From the NCBI GenBank assembly GCA_964392175.1, contig CAYMOJ010000012.1, forward strand, positions 1 through 52,148: 52,148 nucleotides of DNA, written 5' to 3'. A model generated the notes under the pieces. The model saw nothing but the letters and a program-made list of their open reading frames with translations. It searched no databases and was not told the DNA's origin. This document shows positions 42,550 through 50,848 of the stretch, piece by piece (within the stretch, counting starts at the first letter, position 1; every line of letters starts with the position of its first letter). The position numbers and the translations under genes are program-made. Source of the DNA: Firm-04 sp964392175 (GTDB lineage: Bacteria; Bacillota; Clostridia; Oscillospirales; Ruminococcaceae).

Positions 42550-42558
42550 CTAAACCAT

Positions 42559-42587
42559 ATTATACACTATTTTTTGCGATTTGGCAA
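42559..42587 (-). promoter_or_regulatory. Promoter of the pgk operon
   Basis: On the minus strand TTGCCA (complement of 42582-42587) and TATAAT (complement of 42559-42564), spacer 17 bp. The Rex operator begins about 10 bp downstream of the -10 element. Confidence 0.85.
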
Positions 42588-42708
42588 GGGCTTTCACCAA
42601 ATCTGCAAAGAAATTTTCCCACGGATATGTGTCTGGGTTTTGTCCAAAGCGACAAATACGCGCCACGCGCTTCGTGCCTTAACGGCTTTGCACGGTGACT
42701 TCCTGCAA

Positions 42709-43281
42709 TCATCCAAAGAGGTAGTAGCCCTGCTCTGTCTGGATCATCATCATTTCGCCACCCTGCACAACGGGAACGGCTTGACTATCACCCTCATAGA
42801 GGGCGTACAGCGTGAATTCGACATCGTGTATGGCAATGGCTTCCGTTTTACAGTCAGCAACAAACTGTTCGTCAAAAATGCCGAGTTTTACCCATGTTTC
42901 AAAGAAATCATCGGGATCTTCCTGCGCGTAGTAATTCATCTGGATTTCGGTGAACTCCCAGCTTGCATAGCCGTCCTCATCGAACTGCGAGGCAAGCCCT
43001 GTAAAAGAAGCTTCCAATGTTTTGCCTTTACCCTCCAGATATGCGCTGTAGGCTTCAGCGTAGGGTGCGTATACTGTCTGCTCATATGCTGCATAGTCTT
43101 GACTTTGCAAAGCATCAAAGTATGCAACGATGCAATCGGCATACCCTTTTTCGAAGGTTTCCGCGTCATAGGTTGCTGTAATGGCAGACTGTTTTGCAGT
43201 ATCAGCATCGGAATTTTCCTGGCAGCCACAAAGCAGGAGCATTGTGGCAAGCATCACGGTGCCATATTTCTGCAATTTCAT
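42709..43281 (-). CDS. Secreted lipoprotein, possible NTF2-like
   Basis: This is a 190-residue lipoprotein. The N-terminal basic residues, hydrophobic core and lipobox LLCGC give anchoring near residue 19. The rest has an early helix with YADCIVAYFDALQSQDYAAYEQTVYAPY and a mixed alpha/beta remainder ending in QTEQGYYLFG. This is a pattern compatible with NTF2-like or DUF-type extracytoplasmic domains. ATG 43281 is preceded by AAGGGGGAT. It lies 13 bp after a related lipoprotein gene and should share its promoter. No function is known. Confidence 0.7.
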   Translation of the reverse strand: MKLQKYGTVMLATMLLLCGCQENSDADTAKQSAITATYDAETFEKGYADCIVAYFDALQSQDYAAYEQTVYAPYAEAYSAYLEGKGKTLEASFTGLASQFDEDGYASWEFTEIQMNYYAQEDPDDFFETWVKLGIFDEQFVADCKTEAIAIHDVEFTLYALYEGDSQAVPVVQGGEMMMIQTEQGYYLFG

Positions 43282-43294
43282 ATCAGTATCCCCC

Positions 43295-43945
43295 TTAGTT
43301 GTAGATGATATACCACTCGTCCTTGCATTCAAATACGAAGAGCTTTTCGTCGTACATGACCTTATCCGTTTCACCCTTTATGCCGGAATCCCGATCAGCA
43401 AGATAACGCGTGATGGTCAACTCATAAAATTGTGTGATGTCCTTGGAAAGCTTGCTGCCATCGGCTTCCTCCGAAAGATCGTCGAGGATCTCCAGCAAAG
43501 TAGCACTGGTAGTGTATTCTGTTCCCTTTACACAGTCTGTGATATCTATAAAAGAGAACACAAAATCCTGATCATCATTAAAGGTTCGGAGAGCCTCACC
43601 GCTGTTATCCAGAATATCTTCGTTGGTATATTGTCCTCCCAGCACTTCCTCCAATTGATACTGCATATACAGTGGATGCTGCATCTGCGTAAACATTTCT
43701 ACGTCGTTGGTTTGCACGGCATAATAGTAGCGCAGCACTGTATTCAGCAGCTCTTCATTGATAAAGCGGTGATCATACTGTACGGGCAGGATGTAATCCT
43801 CCTTGTTGACAGTGATAGTTGAACCGTAGGGCAGGTCTTCCTCAGCGACATTCAGGCCATTGTTGCGGTCGCAGGCGGTCAGTACAGGAAGGAATGTCAT
43901 TGCCAGTAGTGCTGCGCTGAATGCTTTTATTTGTTTATGCGCCAT
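43295..43945 (-). CDS. Secreted lipoprotein, possible NTF2-like
   Basis: This 216-residue lipoprotein has a lipobox VLTAC (residues 21-25). Like its neighbour it has an early helix of the type NTVLRYYYAVQTNDVEMFTQMQHPLY and ends with a strand FECKDEWYIIYN. The two gene products may therefore be distant duplicates. It is the first gene of the pair and has a good promoter 40-65 bp upstream. Function unknown. Confidence 0.7.
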   Translation of the reverse strand: MAHKQIKAFSAALLAMTFLPVLTACDRNNGLNVAEEDLPYGSTITVNKEDYILPVQYDHRFINEELLNTVLRYYYAVQTNDVEMFTQMQHPLYMQYQLEEVLGGQYTNEDILDNSGEALRTFNDDQDFVFSFIDITDCVKGTEYTTSATLLEILDDLSEEADGSKLSKDITQFYELTITRYLADRDSGIKGETDKVMYDEKLFVFECKDEWYIIYN

Positions 43946-43981
43946 GATATGTGATCTCCTTTCCGCAATTTTTCATCATTA

Positions 43982-44010
43982 AGCATACCACAAAACGTGC
44001 TTCCTGTCAA
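43982..44010 (-). promoter_or_regulatory. Promoter of the lipoprotein pair
   Basis: On the minus strand TTGACA (complement of 44005-44010) and TATGCT (complement of 43982-43987) with a 17-bp spacer. It is divergent from the tRNA promoter 50 bp away. Confidence 0.78.
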
Positions 44011-44059
44011 GAATTACAGCAATTTTCGCATCTTTTTCACATTACGGCGCAAAAAATGC

Positions 44060-44088
44060 TTGACAAATCCTTTCGAATGTGCTATAAT
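44060..44088 (+). promoter_or_regulatory. Promoter of tRNA-Val
   Basis: Perfect hexamers TTGACA (44060-44065) and TATAAT (44083-44088) with a 17-bp spacer, 15 bp before the tRNA. Confidence 0.92.
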
Positions 44089-44103
44089 AACAGGGTCGAA
44101 TGC

Positions 44104-44177
<74 letters not shown>

Positions 44178-44184
44178 CTTTCCA

Positions 44185-44231
44185 AAAACAGCGTATCGCC
44201 GTGTTTTTCGGGTTGATACGCTGTTTTACTT
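44185..44231 (+). terminator. Terminator after tRNA-Val
   Basis: AAAACAGCGTATC (44185-44197) pairs with GATACGCTGTTTT (44215-44227), followed by ACTTTT. The loop is about 17 nt. Confidence 0.82.
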
Positions 44232-44265
44232 TTAGCGAACCGTGAAACTTTCATCGTATATCGTT

Positions 44266-44310
44266 AAGCCCTCTGTACACTGAATCAGTGCGCAGAGGGC
44301 TTTGTGTTTT
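44266..44310 (+). terminator. Second terminator, possibly bidirectional
   Basis: AAGCCCTCTG (44266-44275) pairs with CAGAGGGCTT (44293-44302), with a CACTGAATCAGTG inner stem and TGTGTTTT after. It lies between the tRNA and the leftward fruK gene and may end both. The rest of the 200 bp between them is empty. Confidence 0.7.
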
Positions 44311-44378
44311 TGTATCCTAATCTGTAATCTGCACTTGACCTGGCGAAATCAACAGTTCTTCTCGTGGCAGGATGGGCA

Positions 44379-45305
44379 TCAGGTTATGAGGTGCTGCACT
44401 TGCGCATAATAGTGGTCTATGGTTTCCTTTTCCGCCAACCATGGAGAAAATGCCGTAGCCGAACCACAGGCAATGCCCATGCGTAGGCAATCTTTTGCAG
44501 AGTAGCCTTTTGTGTAGCCTGCAAGCCATCCTGCCAGCATGGAGTCTCCTGCACCGACGGTGCTTTGAGGCGTTCCTTGCGGAGCAGCCATTCGGTAGTA
44601 CTGTGAATGTTCAGTGAGCAGAAACGCGCCTTCTCCCCCTAAAGAGATCAACACATTGCGTGCACCCATATCTTGCAGTTGCTTGGCATAGTGCAGCAAA
44701 TCAGCATTGGTGGTGATGGATGATATTGCAAACAGGTTGCAAAGCTCTGACAGATTGGGCTTGATGATCAGTGGCCGGTAGGGCAGCGCTTTGCGCAAGG
44801 CCTCTCCTTCGGCATCTACGGCAAACTGTGCGCCTGTATGTCGGAGTTGCTCCATGATATTGCCATACAATGAAGTGTGTGTCCCTTTGGGAATACTGCC
44901 TGCAAGCACGATGATATCGCCTTTGCCGTAGGTTTGCAGTTGTGCGATGAGTGCTTGCAGCACAGCTTCATGCAGTGCAATACCGCTGCCGTTGATTTCT
45001 GTCGTGCCATCGGTATCGGTTAGCTTGATGTTGATACGGTTGCTGCCTTCTGATAGTGTCAGCCATTGGGTCGGAAGATGTAAATTGCGGATTGCGTGGT
45101 CGATCATTTGTCCTGTCATGCCGGCAAGCAGACCATGTACGATTGTATCTGTGCCCAGTCGCTGCAAGATCACGGACACATTGATGCCCTTTCCACCGGG
45201 TGTGAGCTGTTCGGCGGCGGTGCGGTTGACCGCATCTTTTTGCATAGGATGCGTTAACGATACGGTATAATCCACCGCAGGATTCAGGGTTACGGTCGCG
45301 ATCAC
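44379..45305 (-). CDS. fruK: 1-phosphofructokinase (PfkB family)
   Basis: This 308-residue sugar kinase of the ribokinase/PfkB family phosphorylates fructose-1-phosphate (or tagatose-6-phosphate) to the bisphosphate. The N-terminus MIATVTLNPAVDYTV and GGKGINVSVILQRLG are typical of FruK/LacC. TVGAGDSMLAGWLAGY (around 250-265) holds the catalytic aspartate and anion hole. A GTG start at 45305 has GAGGAGGC 7 nt upstream. It is the last gene of a three-gene unit after MATE and a small membrane protein. No fructose PTS is in the window. FruK is the best guess within a family of close relatives. Confidence 0.85.
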   Translation of the reverse strand: MIATVTLNPAVDYTVSLTHPMQKDAVNRTAAEQLTPGGKGINVSVILQRLGTDTIVHGLLAGMTGQMIDHAIRNLHLPTQWLTLSEGSNRINIKLTDTDGTTEINGSGIALHEAVLQALIAQLQTYGKGDIIVLAGSIPKGTHTSLYGNIMEQLRHTGAQFAVDAEGEALRKALPYRPLIIKPNLSELCNLFAISSITTNADLLHYAKQLQDMGARNVLISLGGEGAFLLTEHSQYYRMAAPQGTPQSTVGAGDSMLAGWLAGYTKGYSAKDCLRMGIACGSATAFSPWLAEKETIDHYYAQVQHLIT

Positions 45306-45317
45306 GTGGATGCCTCC

Positions 45318-45806
45318 TCAGAAAAATACTTGCATGGCAAGATAAAATAGTGCAAACGCAATGGCACAGCTCAGCAAGCCGATGCATAACTCTTTGAACA
45401 GTTGGTGACGCAACAGGTTGTTCTTCTCTACTGCCAGATATCCATTGCGCGCTTGTATCGGTTCAGGGGTGATGTCGGGGTATTCTCCTGTTGTAAACGC
45501 CTTGGTACGCAGCGCGATTTTTACAAGAGCACCCGGTTGTATGTCTGTGGCGGTTGGATGATCGGTGAGAAACACGATGGTGTGGTTGAGACGATTGCTG
45601 TCTGCAAACTGTATTTGCAAGCATACGCCTTGTTCGGTGATTGTTGCGGAAAGGCATTCTCCTGTAAAGCTGACCCACTCGGCAAAGGGTGTGATCAGTC
45701 TGCCAAGCATACGGCAGAACAGCCCCAGCAGCAGCACAGTGGGGATACCTGTTAGTAGATAACGCCAATATTCTTGCATTTGCAGTATGGCAAGCAGTTG
45801 CGACAT
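45318..45806 (-). CDS. Small membrane protein, two helices, unknown
   Basis: This is a 162-residue protein. One helix is near the N-terminus (YLLTGIPTVLLLGLFCRML) and one at the C-terminus (ELCIGLLSCAIAFALFYLAMQVFF). They flank a beta-rich region with SATITEQGVCLQIQFADSNRLNHTIVFL and a PGALVKIALRTKAF stretch, possibly an SH3- or OB-like barrel facing the cytoplasm or outside. I recognise no family. GGGAGGTC precedes the ATG. It lies 12 bp before fruK and 33 bp after the MATE gene, so it is probably co-transcribed with both. Confidence 0.65.
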   Translation of the reverse strand: MSQLLAILQMQEYWRYLLTGIPTVLLLGLFCRMLGRLITPFAEWVSFTGECLSATITEQGVCLQIQFADSNRLNHTIVFLTDHPTATDIQPGALVKIALRTKAFTTGEYPDITPEPIQARNGYLAVEKNNLLRHQLFKELCIGLLSCAIAFALFYLAMQVFF

Positions 45807-45839
45807 GATATGACCTCCCTGATCATGGCGGATGCCGGA

Positions 45840-47234
45840 TTATACAGCTGCTTCCGCAGCACCGGCAACGGCAGCAAGAGGGCGAATCTTTTTTTGGTAT
45901 TGACGATAAAGGAAAATCAGTGCGATGATCAGGTCAACGCCTTCTGCAATGGGGAATGCCCACCAGATCAGCGAAAGCGTATTTGTTTTCGCAAGCAGTA
46001 AAGCCATTGGCAGCAAAAACAGCTGGCGGATCACTGCGACCAGTAAACTGATGAGACCATCTCCCAATGCCTGGAAGGATGAAATTGAGATGATATTGAT
46101 ACCCGCCACCAGAAAGGAGAGGCTAATGATCTGCAAGGCTGGGATACCAATTTGCAGCATCTCTGCGGAAGGGTCGAAGGGCATCAGCAGTAGTTTTGTA
46201 GCAAATCGGAAGATGCACAACCCTAGTATCATAATAGAAATTGCACAGATCATGGCGGTGCGCATGGTTGCGGTAATGCGCTTTGGTTTGCGTGCGCCGT
46301 AATTGTATGCGAGAATCGGTACCATGGCATTGTTCATGCCAAACACGGGCATGAACACGAAGCTTTGCAGTTTGAAATATACGCCGAATACAGCAACGGC
46401 AGTTTCGGAGAAACGGATGAGAATGCGGTTCATGCCAAAGGTCATAACAGAACTGAGTGCGGACAGGAGAATGGATGGCAGACCCACTGCGTAAATTCGA
46501 CCTACAGTGCCCCATGCAATGCGGAAGCCTTTGAAGCTGAGTCGGATATCTTTGTTGTGAACGTGGTTGAGGAAAAATCCCACGATCGCTGCCAACCATT
46601 GTCCCAAGATGGTTGCATAAGCTGCGCCGGCTACGCCCAGCTGTGGGAAGAAGCCGATTCCGAAGATCAGCAGCCAATCGAAGAGGATGTTGGTCAGCGC
46701 GCCGACTAATTGCATCACCATAGAATCGATGGTGCGCCCTGTAGATTGCAGAAGACGCTCGAAGGTGACTTGTAAAAACAGTCCCATGCCGCCGATGGTG
46801 ACCACGCGCAGATAATCAATGCCATATTGGCGGATGGCATCGATTTCTGTTTGTGAGTGCATGAATGCGGTAGTGAAGCACAGACCGAATATCATGAATA
46901 GTAGCGAGGTGAAAATTTCCAACAGCATACCATGGGCTGCCACGCGATTGGCTTCGGCAAAGTTTTTCTCGCCCAGATTGCGTGAGAGCAGTGCGTTGAT
47001 ACCCACGCCTGTGCCCACAGAAAAGGCGATCATCAAGTTTTGAATGGGAAATGCGAGGGAAACAGCGGTTAGGGCATCCTCGCAGATTTTGGAGACGAAG
47101 ATGCTATCCACCACATTGTACATTGATTGTGCCAGCATTGAGAGCATCATAGGCAGTGCCATTTGCAGCAGTAGCGGTGTTACGGGCTTGACGCCCATTT
47201 TGTTTTCGGCAGATTGTGTTTGTGTAGCAGACAT
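45840..47234 (-). CDS. MATE-family multidrug/cation exporter
   Basis: This 464-residue membrane protein has twelve predicted helices in two halves. Conserved motifs include LPMMLSMLAQSMYNVVDSIFVSKI near the N-terminus and GTGVGINALLSRNLGEKN near residues 70-90. The second half starts near residue 240 (GRIYAVGLPSILLSALSSVMTFGMNRIL). Such proteins export organic cations using a Na+ or H+ gradient. The substrate is unknown. It is the first gene of a leftward unit that continues into the small membrane protein and fruK. Confidence 0.93.
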   Translation of the reverse strand: MSATQTQSAENKMGVKPVTPLLLQMALPMMLSMLAQSMYNVVDSIFVSKICEDALTAVSLAFPIQNLMIAFSVGTGVGINALLSRNLGEKNFAEANRVAAHGMLLEIFTSLLFMIFGLCFTTAFMHSQTEIDAIRQYGIDYLRVVTIGGMGLFLQVTFERLLQSTGRTIDSMVMQLVGALTNILFDWLLIFGIGFFPQLGVAGAAYATILGQWLAAIVGFFLNHVHNKDIRLSFKGFRIAWGTVGRIYAVGLPSILLSALSSVMTFGMNRILIRFSETAVAVFGVYFKLQSFVFMPVFGMNNAMVPILAYNYGARKPKRITATMRTAMICAISIMILGLCIFRFATKLLLMPFDPSAEMLQIGIPALQIISLSFLVAGINIISISSFQALGDGLISLLVAVIRQLFLLPMALLLAKTNTLSLIWWAFPIAEGVDLIIALIFLYRQYQKKIRPLAAVAGAAEAAV

Positions 47235-47273
47235 ATTCGTGATACTTCCTTTTTCTTTCTATTCTTATCTTTT

Positions 47274-47302
47274 ATTATAGCATTCAAATCTTTTCTTTGC
47301 AA
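47274..47302 (-). promoter_or_regulatory. Promoter of the MATE operon
   Basis: On the minus strand TTGCAA (complement of 47297-47302) and TATAAT (complement of 47274-47279), spacer 17 bp. Confidence 0.8.
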
Positions 47303-47333
47303 GTCTCGGCGAGAGAATATCGTGGAAACACAC

Positions 47334-47366
47334 AAAAAACGAGATGTTCATGGGAACATCTCGTTT
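47334..47366 (-). terminator. Terminator after the pilin gene
   Basis: On the minus strand AACGAGATGTTC pairs with GAACATCTCGTT across a 4-nt loop and is followed by TTTTTT (complement of the A run at 47334-47339). Confidence 0.9.
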
Positions 47367-47392
47367 GCTTTTGATGAGGATTGTGGGAAGCG

Positions 47393-48127
47393 TCAGCTCC
47401 ATGCAGGATCCACAAATGCGGTACGGAAGTTTTGGAAGAAACTCAAATCGCTCATAAATGCGCTGATATTATTCATGTCTTTTAATCCTGCGGCTTCGGT
47501 TACTTCTCCGAATACATCGGTCGTGCTGATGGGGTATGCACCCACATAGCGGTTGGAATTGGTATCGGCGCAGATGACAGCCTTGACTTGAAAACCATCA
47601 ATATAAGCGACCCAAGTGGTTTCGTTCTGACCTGCAAACAAACGCTCCATGCGATTCATGAACGAAGAGCGAGTGGAGTCATCGTTCAGGGTGTTCGTCA
47701 ACGCGGTGTTAAATGCGGTATCTTCGGGAGTGTCCACAGTACCGTCGTGGTTGGTATCCTGCCATACGGTGGCGGTTGCCACGCCGTTGACAGAGTACAC
47801 GATCATGTTGCCATCGGTAATGCCCGTCATCACATCTTTGCCGTTTTTCTGTACGGTACTGCCAGAGCCGTCCAGTAGCGGTTCACTGCCGTAGAAGGTC
47901 GTACTGGAATCGTCACGCTCGGAAAATTCCAACTCCTGACAAATGGTTTGAATGGAGTTGAAGATCAGTTTGGCGTTGGCGTTTGAAGATTTCAGGCGGC
48001 TGCGGCGCATATAGGAGCTGATGGTGGGAATGGCGACCGTCAGCAGTACACCGATAATACCGATTACAACGATCAATTCGATCAACGTAAAGCCCTTTGC
48101 ACGGGCGGCTTTCTTTCTTTCAGACAT
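47393..48127 (-). CDS. Type IV pilin-like protein, orphan
   Basis: This is a 244-residue prepilin. The basic leader ends at G-FTLIELIVVIGIIGVLLTVA, the standard prepilin peptidase site (G-1, F+1, E+5) and N-terminal hydrophobic helix. The globular part includes DTNHDGTVDTPEDT (around 123-136), which has the spacing of an EF-hand-like calcium loop (D-x-N-x-D-G-x-V-D-x-x-E). AAGGAGGG lies upstream of the start. No prepilin peptidase, ATPase or platform protein is nearby, so assembly genes must be elsewhere. Ruminococcus albus is known to use pilin-like proteins for binding to cellulose, which offers one hypothesis; a type II secretion pseudopilin is another. Confidence 0.87.
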   Translation of the reverse strand: MSERKKAARAKGFTLIELIVVIGIIGVLLTVAIPTISSYMRRSRLKSSNANAKLIFNSIQTICQELEFSERDDSSTTFYGSEPLLDGSGSTVQKNGKDVMTGITDGNMIVYSVNGVATATVWQDTNHDGTVDTPEDTAFNTALTNTLNDDSTRSSFMNRMERLFAGQNETTWVAYIDGFQVKAVICADTNSNRYVGAYPISTTDVFGEVTEAAGLKDMNNISAFMSDLSFFQNFRTAFVDPAWS

Positions 48128-48205
48128 AGATAAAGACCCTCCTTTTTATTACGAGATGTAGGCAACATTGCATATTCGAATGATAAATGCCCATATTCCA
48201 CTATT

Positions 48206-48234
48206 AGTATAGCACAATCACGGGCAATTGTCAA
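48206..48234 (-). promoter_or_regulatory. Promoter of the pilin gene
   Basis: On the minus strand TTGACA (complement of 48229-48234) and TATACT (complement of 48206-48211) with a 17-bp spacer, 79 bp before the start codon. Confidence 0.83.
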
Positions 48235-48301
48235 TAGAATCATGAACAATTTATGAAGTGCAGGTTACACAAAAATGACGGCGCAGATTCGTGCAAAACG
48301 A

Positions 48302-49441
48302 CTAAATACCACCTGTATGATGAAAATCAATCATGGAGGAGAGCATGGTAGCGACCATGCCGAAGCGTCCGCAATCCTGTGGCTTGATTGGGCTTTCAAA
48401 TGGGATACTGTACTGCTCGGACAGGGGGATGCGCAGAGTATATACCTTGCCCATACCGCCGGGCTGAAGCGTGATTCTTGCATTGTACTGCTGGCAGAAT
48501 CGGCGCATCAGTGCCTCATTGGAAAGTGGCGTTTCGTCCAAATTCGAATGTCGGAGGCTGTGTATCTGCGAGGGGCGTTTGCCATGGATCTTTTCGGCAC
48601 GCATGGAAAGCACGGCATCATTCTTCTCGCGCACACAATCAATAACGATGCGACAGTGCATTGTGCAACTTCTATGCACTGTCTGCAACAGCGAAAGAAG
48701 TGTAAACATTAGGCGCTCTGTATTGACCTTGACCCAGATCGCTGCATGATCAGCGATGCAGATTACGGGTAGCAGCCCGCCTGTGACTTTATCAATACAG
48801 CGGCAGAATGTATGCACAAAGGCAGTGAGCGCAATGGGATCATCTGCCTCGATACGCTGCAGTTCTGCATCGTTGTACCACGCAAATTCTTCAAAACGCA
48901 CTGCTTGATTAAGCAAACGATAGCAAGCGGCAAGCATCTGGTCGATGGCTTCCGTACTCGTATCATTACAACGATTTTTTGTAACCAGCTGATGCACATC
49001 ATTGAGCGCATACAGAGATTGTTCTGCTGCTACACGACATTCTCCGGCGCAGTGAAGCAATAGCTCTGTGCCGGTATCGCGTGTCAGAGAACGCATTGGT
49101 TCGACACGAAAGCGCAGTAGATAATAATCGGCATCCGAAGCAGGAATGCCGGTCGGCGCAGAGGATGCGGTATCTGCTTGTGGTTGCGGCAATGGCAGAA
49201 ACATTTTTTCAACGGTGCAGTAAATGTATTCGGTTCCGTCAAACAGTGGGATCTCCGTGCATTCTTTGAGCGAAGCATGACCGGGCACGGCGACTGCGGC
49301 TTGTACGAGCAAAAGAAACCGTTGCTCGAAGAAGCGGTTGCTCCACAGTAATCGCAGCGTTTTTGTGACGGCACACATTGCCGGTGTACTTTTGCCGTAC
49401 AAGAAATCCAGTGCATCGGCGTGCCGCTTGGAAAACCTCAT
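48302..49441 (-). CDS. Degenerate sensor histidine-kinase-like protein
   Basis: This is a 379-residue cytoplasmic protein. The first 110 residues resemble a PAS domain (VTKTLRLLWSNRFFEQRF start). A helical stretch near 125-200 lies where a HisKA dimerisation domain would be, but no histidine is seen in the expected H-E/D context (TELLLHCAGECRVAAEQSL). The region 215-350 has the order of a HATPase domain: VNTERLMFTLLSLLQTV at the N-box position with its asparagine missing, and GGMGKVYTLRIPL near the end. It therefore looks like a pseudokinase or a scaffold/sensor derived from a kinase. No response regulator is adjacent; the Spo0A-like gene is 32 kb away. GAGGAAGGG precedes the ATG. The function is inferred weakly. 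Confidence 0.5.
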   Translation of the reverse strand: MRFSKRHADALDFLYGKSTPAMCAVTKTLRLLWSNRFFEQRFLLLVQAAVAVPGHASLKECTEIPLFDGTEYIYCTVEKMFLPLPQPQADTASSAPTGIPASDADYYLLRFRVEPMRSLTRDTGTELLLHCAGECRVAAEQSLYALNDVHQLVTKNRCNDTSTEAIDQMLAACYRLLNQAVRFEEFAWYNDAELQRIEADDPIALTAFVHTFCRCIDKVTGGLLPVICIADHAAIWVKVNTERLMFTLLSLLQTVHRSCTMHCRIVIDCVREKNDAVLSMRAEKIHGKRPSQIHSLRHSNLDETPLSNEALMRRFCQQYNARITLQPGGMGKVYTLRIPLSEQYSIPFESPIKPQDCGRFGMVATMLSSMIDFHHTGGI

Positions 49442-49527
49442 ACTACCCTTCCTCTCTTGTCTTGCGACTTTTTGCAGCAGCTGCGGAATGATGTGCTGCT
49501 ACGAAAACGAGATACTGCTTCATATCC

Positions 49528-49533
49528 ATTATA
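49528..49533 (-). promoter_or_regulatory. Possible -10 element for the kinase-like gene
   Basis: TATAAT on the minus strand about 90 bp upstream of the start, without a clear -35. Low confidence. Confidence 0.25.
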
Positions 49534-49580
49534 CATGATTTTCTCGTAATTTGCGAGGATTTCTTACGCAATTTTTGCAA

Positions 49581-49598
49581 TTTGTGATTATCCACAAA
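49581..49598. other. TTTGTG-N6-CACAAA inverted repeat containing a DnaA-box-like sequence
   Basis: The 18-bp site contains TTATCCACA, a perfect DnaA-box 9-mer, and a symmetrical TTTGTG/CACAAA. It is not a Rex site because the spacing between half-sites is 6 rather than 8. It lies about 80 bp upstream of the gap promoter. Its role is unknown. Confidence 0.3.
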
Positions 49599-49675
49599 AA
49601 ACAGCTTTATTTCTGCTGCAAGATGCACAAATCGTGGCTTTTTCTCTCTTGCCTGTCATTTTTTTATCAAAGCCC

Positions 49676-49704
49676 TTGCTTTTTTGAAAAAAATGGTGTA
49701 AAAT
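49676..49704 (+). promoter_or_regulatory. Promoter of gap
   Basis: TTGCTT at 49676-49681 and TAAAAT at 49699-49704 with a 17-bp spacer, 32 bp before the start codon. Confidence 0.75.
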
Positions 49705-49736
49705 AGAATCATCAAAATTATCAGGAGGTAATTCCA

Positions 49737-50774
49737 ATGTCCGTTAAAGTTGCTATCAATGGCTTTGGCCGTATCGGCCGTCTCGCATTCCGCCAGATGT
49801 TCGGCGCAGAGGGTTATGAGGTTGTTGCCATCAACGATCTGACCAAGCCCTCCATGCTGGCTCAGCTGCTGAAGTATGATACCGCGCAGGGCGGTTACTG
49901 CGGCAGAATCGGCGAGAATCTGCACACTGTTGTTGCTGATGATGAGGCAGGCACGATCACTGTCGACGGCAAGACTCTGAAGATCTATGCTGAGAAGGAT
50001 GCGAAGGATCTGCCCTGGGGCAAGATCGGTGTCGATGTTGTTCTGGAGTGCACTGGCTTCTACTGCTCCAAGGAGAAGTCGCAGGCACACATCGATGCAG
50101 GCGCAAAGAAGGTTGTTATTTCTGCTCCCGCAGGCAATGATCTGCCTACTGTTGTGTTCTCTGTCAACGAAAAGACCCTGACTGCTGCTGATACCATTAT
50201 TTCTGCAGCATCCTGCACCACCAACTGCTTGGCTCCCATGGCAAAGGCTCTGAATGATTATGCTCCTATCCAGTCCGGTATCATGAGCACCATTCACGCT
50301 TACACCGGCGATCAGATGATCCTGGATGGCCCTCACCGCAAGGGCGACTTCCGTCGTGCCCGTGCAGGTGCTGCGAACATCGTTCCGAACTCCACCGGTG
50401 CTGCTAAGGCAATCGGTCTGGTTATTCCTGAGCTGAACGGTAAGCTGATCGGTTCTGCACAGCGCGTTCCTGTTCCTACCGGTTCCACCACCATCCTGAC
50501 CGCTGTTGTCAAGGGCACTGATGTCACCAAGGAAGGCATCAATGCGGCTATGAAGGCTGCTGCTTCCGCTTCCTTCGGCTACAACGAGGATCAGATCGTT
50601 TCTTCTGATGTGATCGGTATGACCTACGGTTCTCTGTTCGATGCAACACAGACCATGGTCGCAAAGATTGCGGATGATCTGTACGAGGTTCAGGTTGTTT
50701 CTTGGTACGATAACGAGAACTCCTACACCAGCCAGATGGTTCGCACCATCAAGTACTTCGCAGAGTTGGGCTGA
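49737..50774 (+). CDS. gap: Glyceraldehyde-3-phosphate dehydrogenase
   Basis: Gap (345 residues) oxidises glyceraldehyde-3-phosphate with NAD and phosphate to 1,3-bisphosphoglycerate. AINGFGRIGRLAFRQ is the Rossmann loop. VVAINDL has the NAD-specific aspartate. SAASCTTNCLAP (around 152-163) has the catalytic cysteine, and STIHAYTGDQ has the histidine. SWYDNENSYTSQMVR is the C-terminal signature. Codon use is very biased towards C- and T-ending optimal codons, unlike its neighbours, as expected for a highly expressed gene. It has AGGAGG at 49723-49728. It stands alone, away from the pgk operon, with its own promoter and terminator. Confidence 0.97.
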   Translation: MSVKVAINGFGRIGRLAFRQMFGAEGYEVVAINDLTKPSMLAQLLKYDTAQGGYCGRIGENLHTVVADDEAGTITVDGKTLKIYAEKDAKDLPWGKIGVDVVLECTGFYCSKEKSQAHIDAGAKKVVISAPAGNDLPTVVFSVNEKTLTAADTIISAASCTTNCLAPMAKALNDYAPIQSGIMSTIHAYTGDQMILDGPHRKGDFRRARAGAANIVPNSTGAAKAIGLVIPELNGKLIGSAQRVPVPTGSTTILTAVVKGTDVTKEGINAAMKAAASASFGYNEDQIVSSDVIGMTYGSLFDATQTMVAKIADDLYEVQVVSWYDNENSYTSQMVRTIKYFAELG

Positions 50775-50811
50775 TCCCCACGTTTGCATCGTACTTTGTG
50801 AAATGCAAAAC

Positions 50812-50848
50812 AAAGCACCCTTGATTCGTTCAGGGGTGCTTTTCTATT
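50812..50848 (+). terminator. Bidirectional terminator between gap and dac
   Basis: AAGCACCCTTGA (50813-50824) pairs with TCAGGGGTGCTT (50830-50841), with one T-G pair and a 5-nt loop, then TTCTATTA. On the minus strand it is followed by TGTTTTG, so it also stops the leftward dac transcript. Confidence 0.88.

Noticed and set aside
49581..49598. Rex site upstream of gap
   Set aside because: The half-sites TTGTG and CACAA are 6 bp apart rather than the 8 bp needed, and symmetry with AA/TT next to the half-sites is lost.
49656..50813. A 385-codon open frame on the minus strand opposite gap
   Set aside because: It mirrors the strongly biased codons of gap. It has no ribosome site, and its residues show no domain; it is an antisense shadow.
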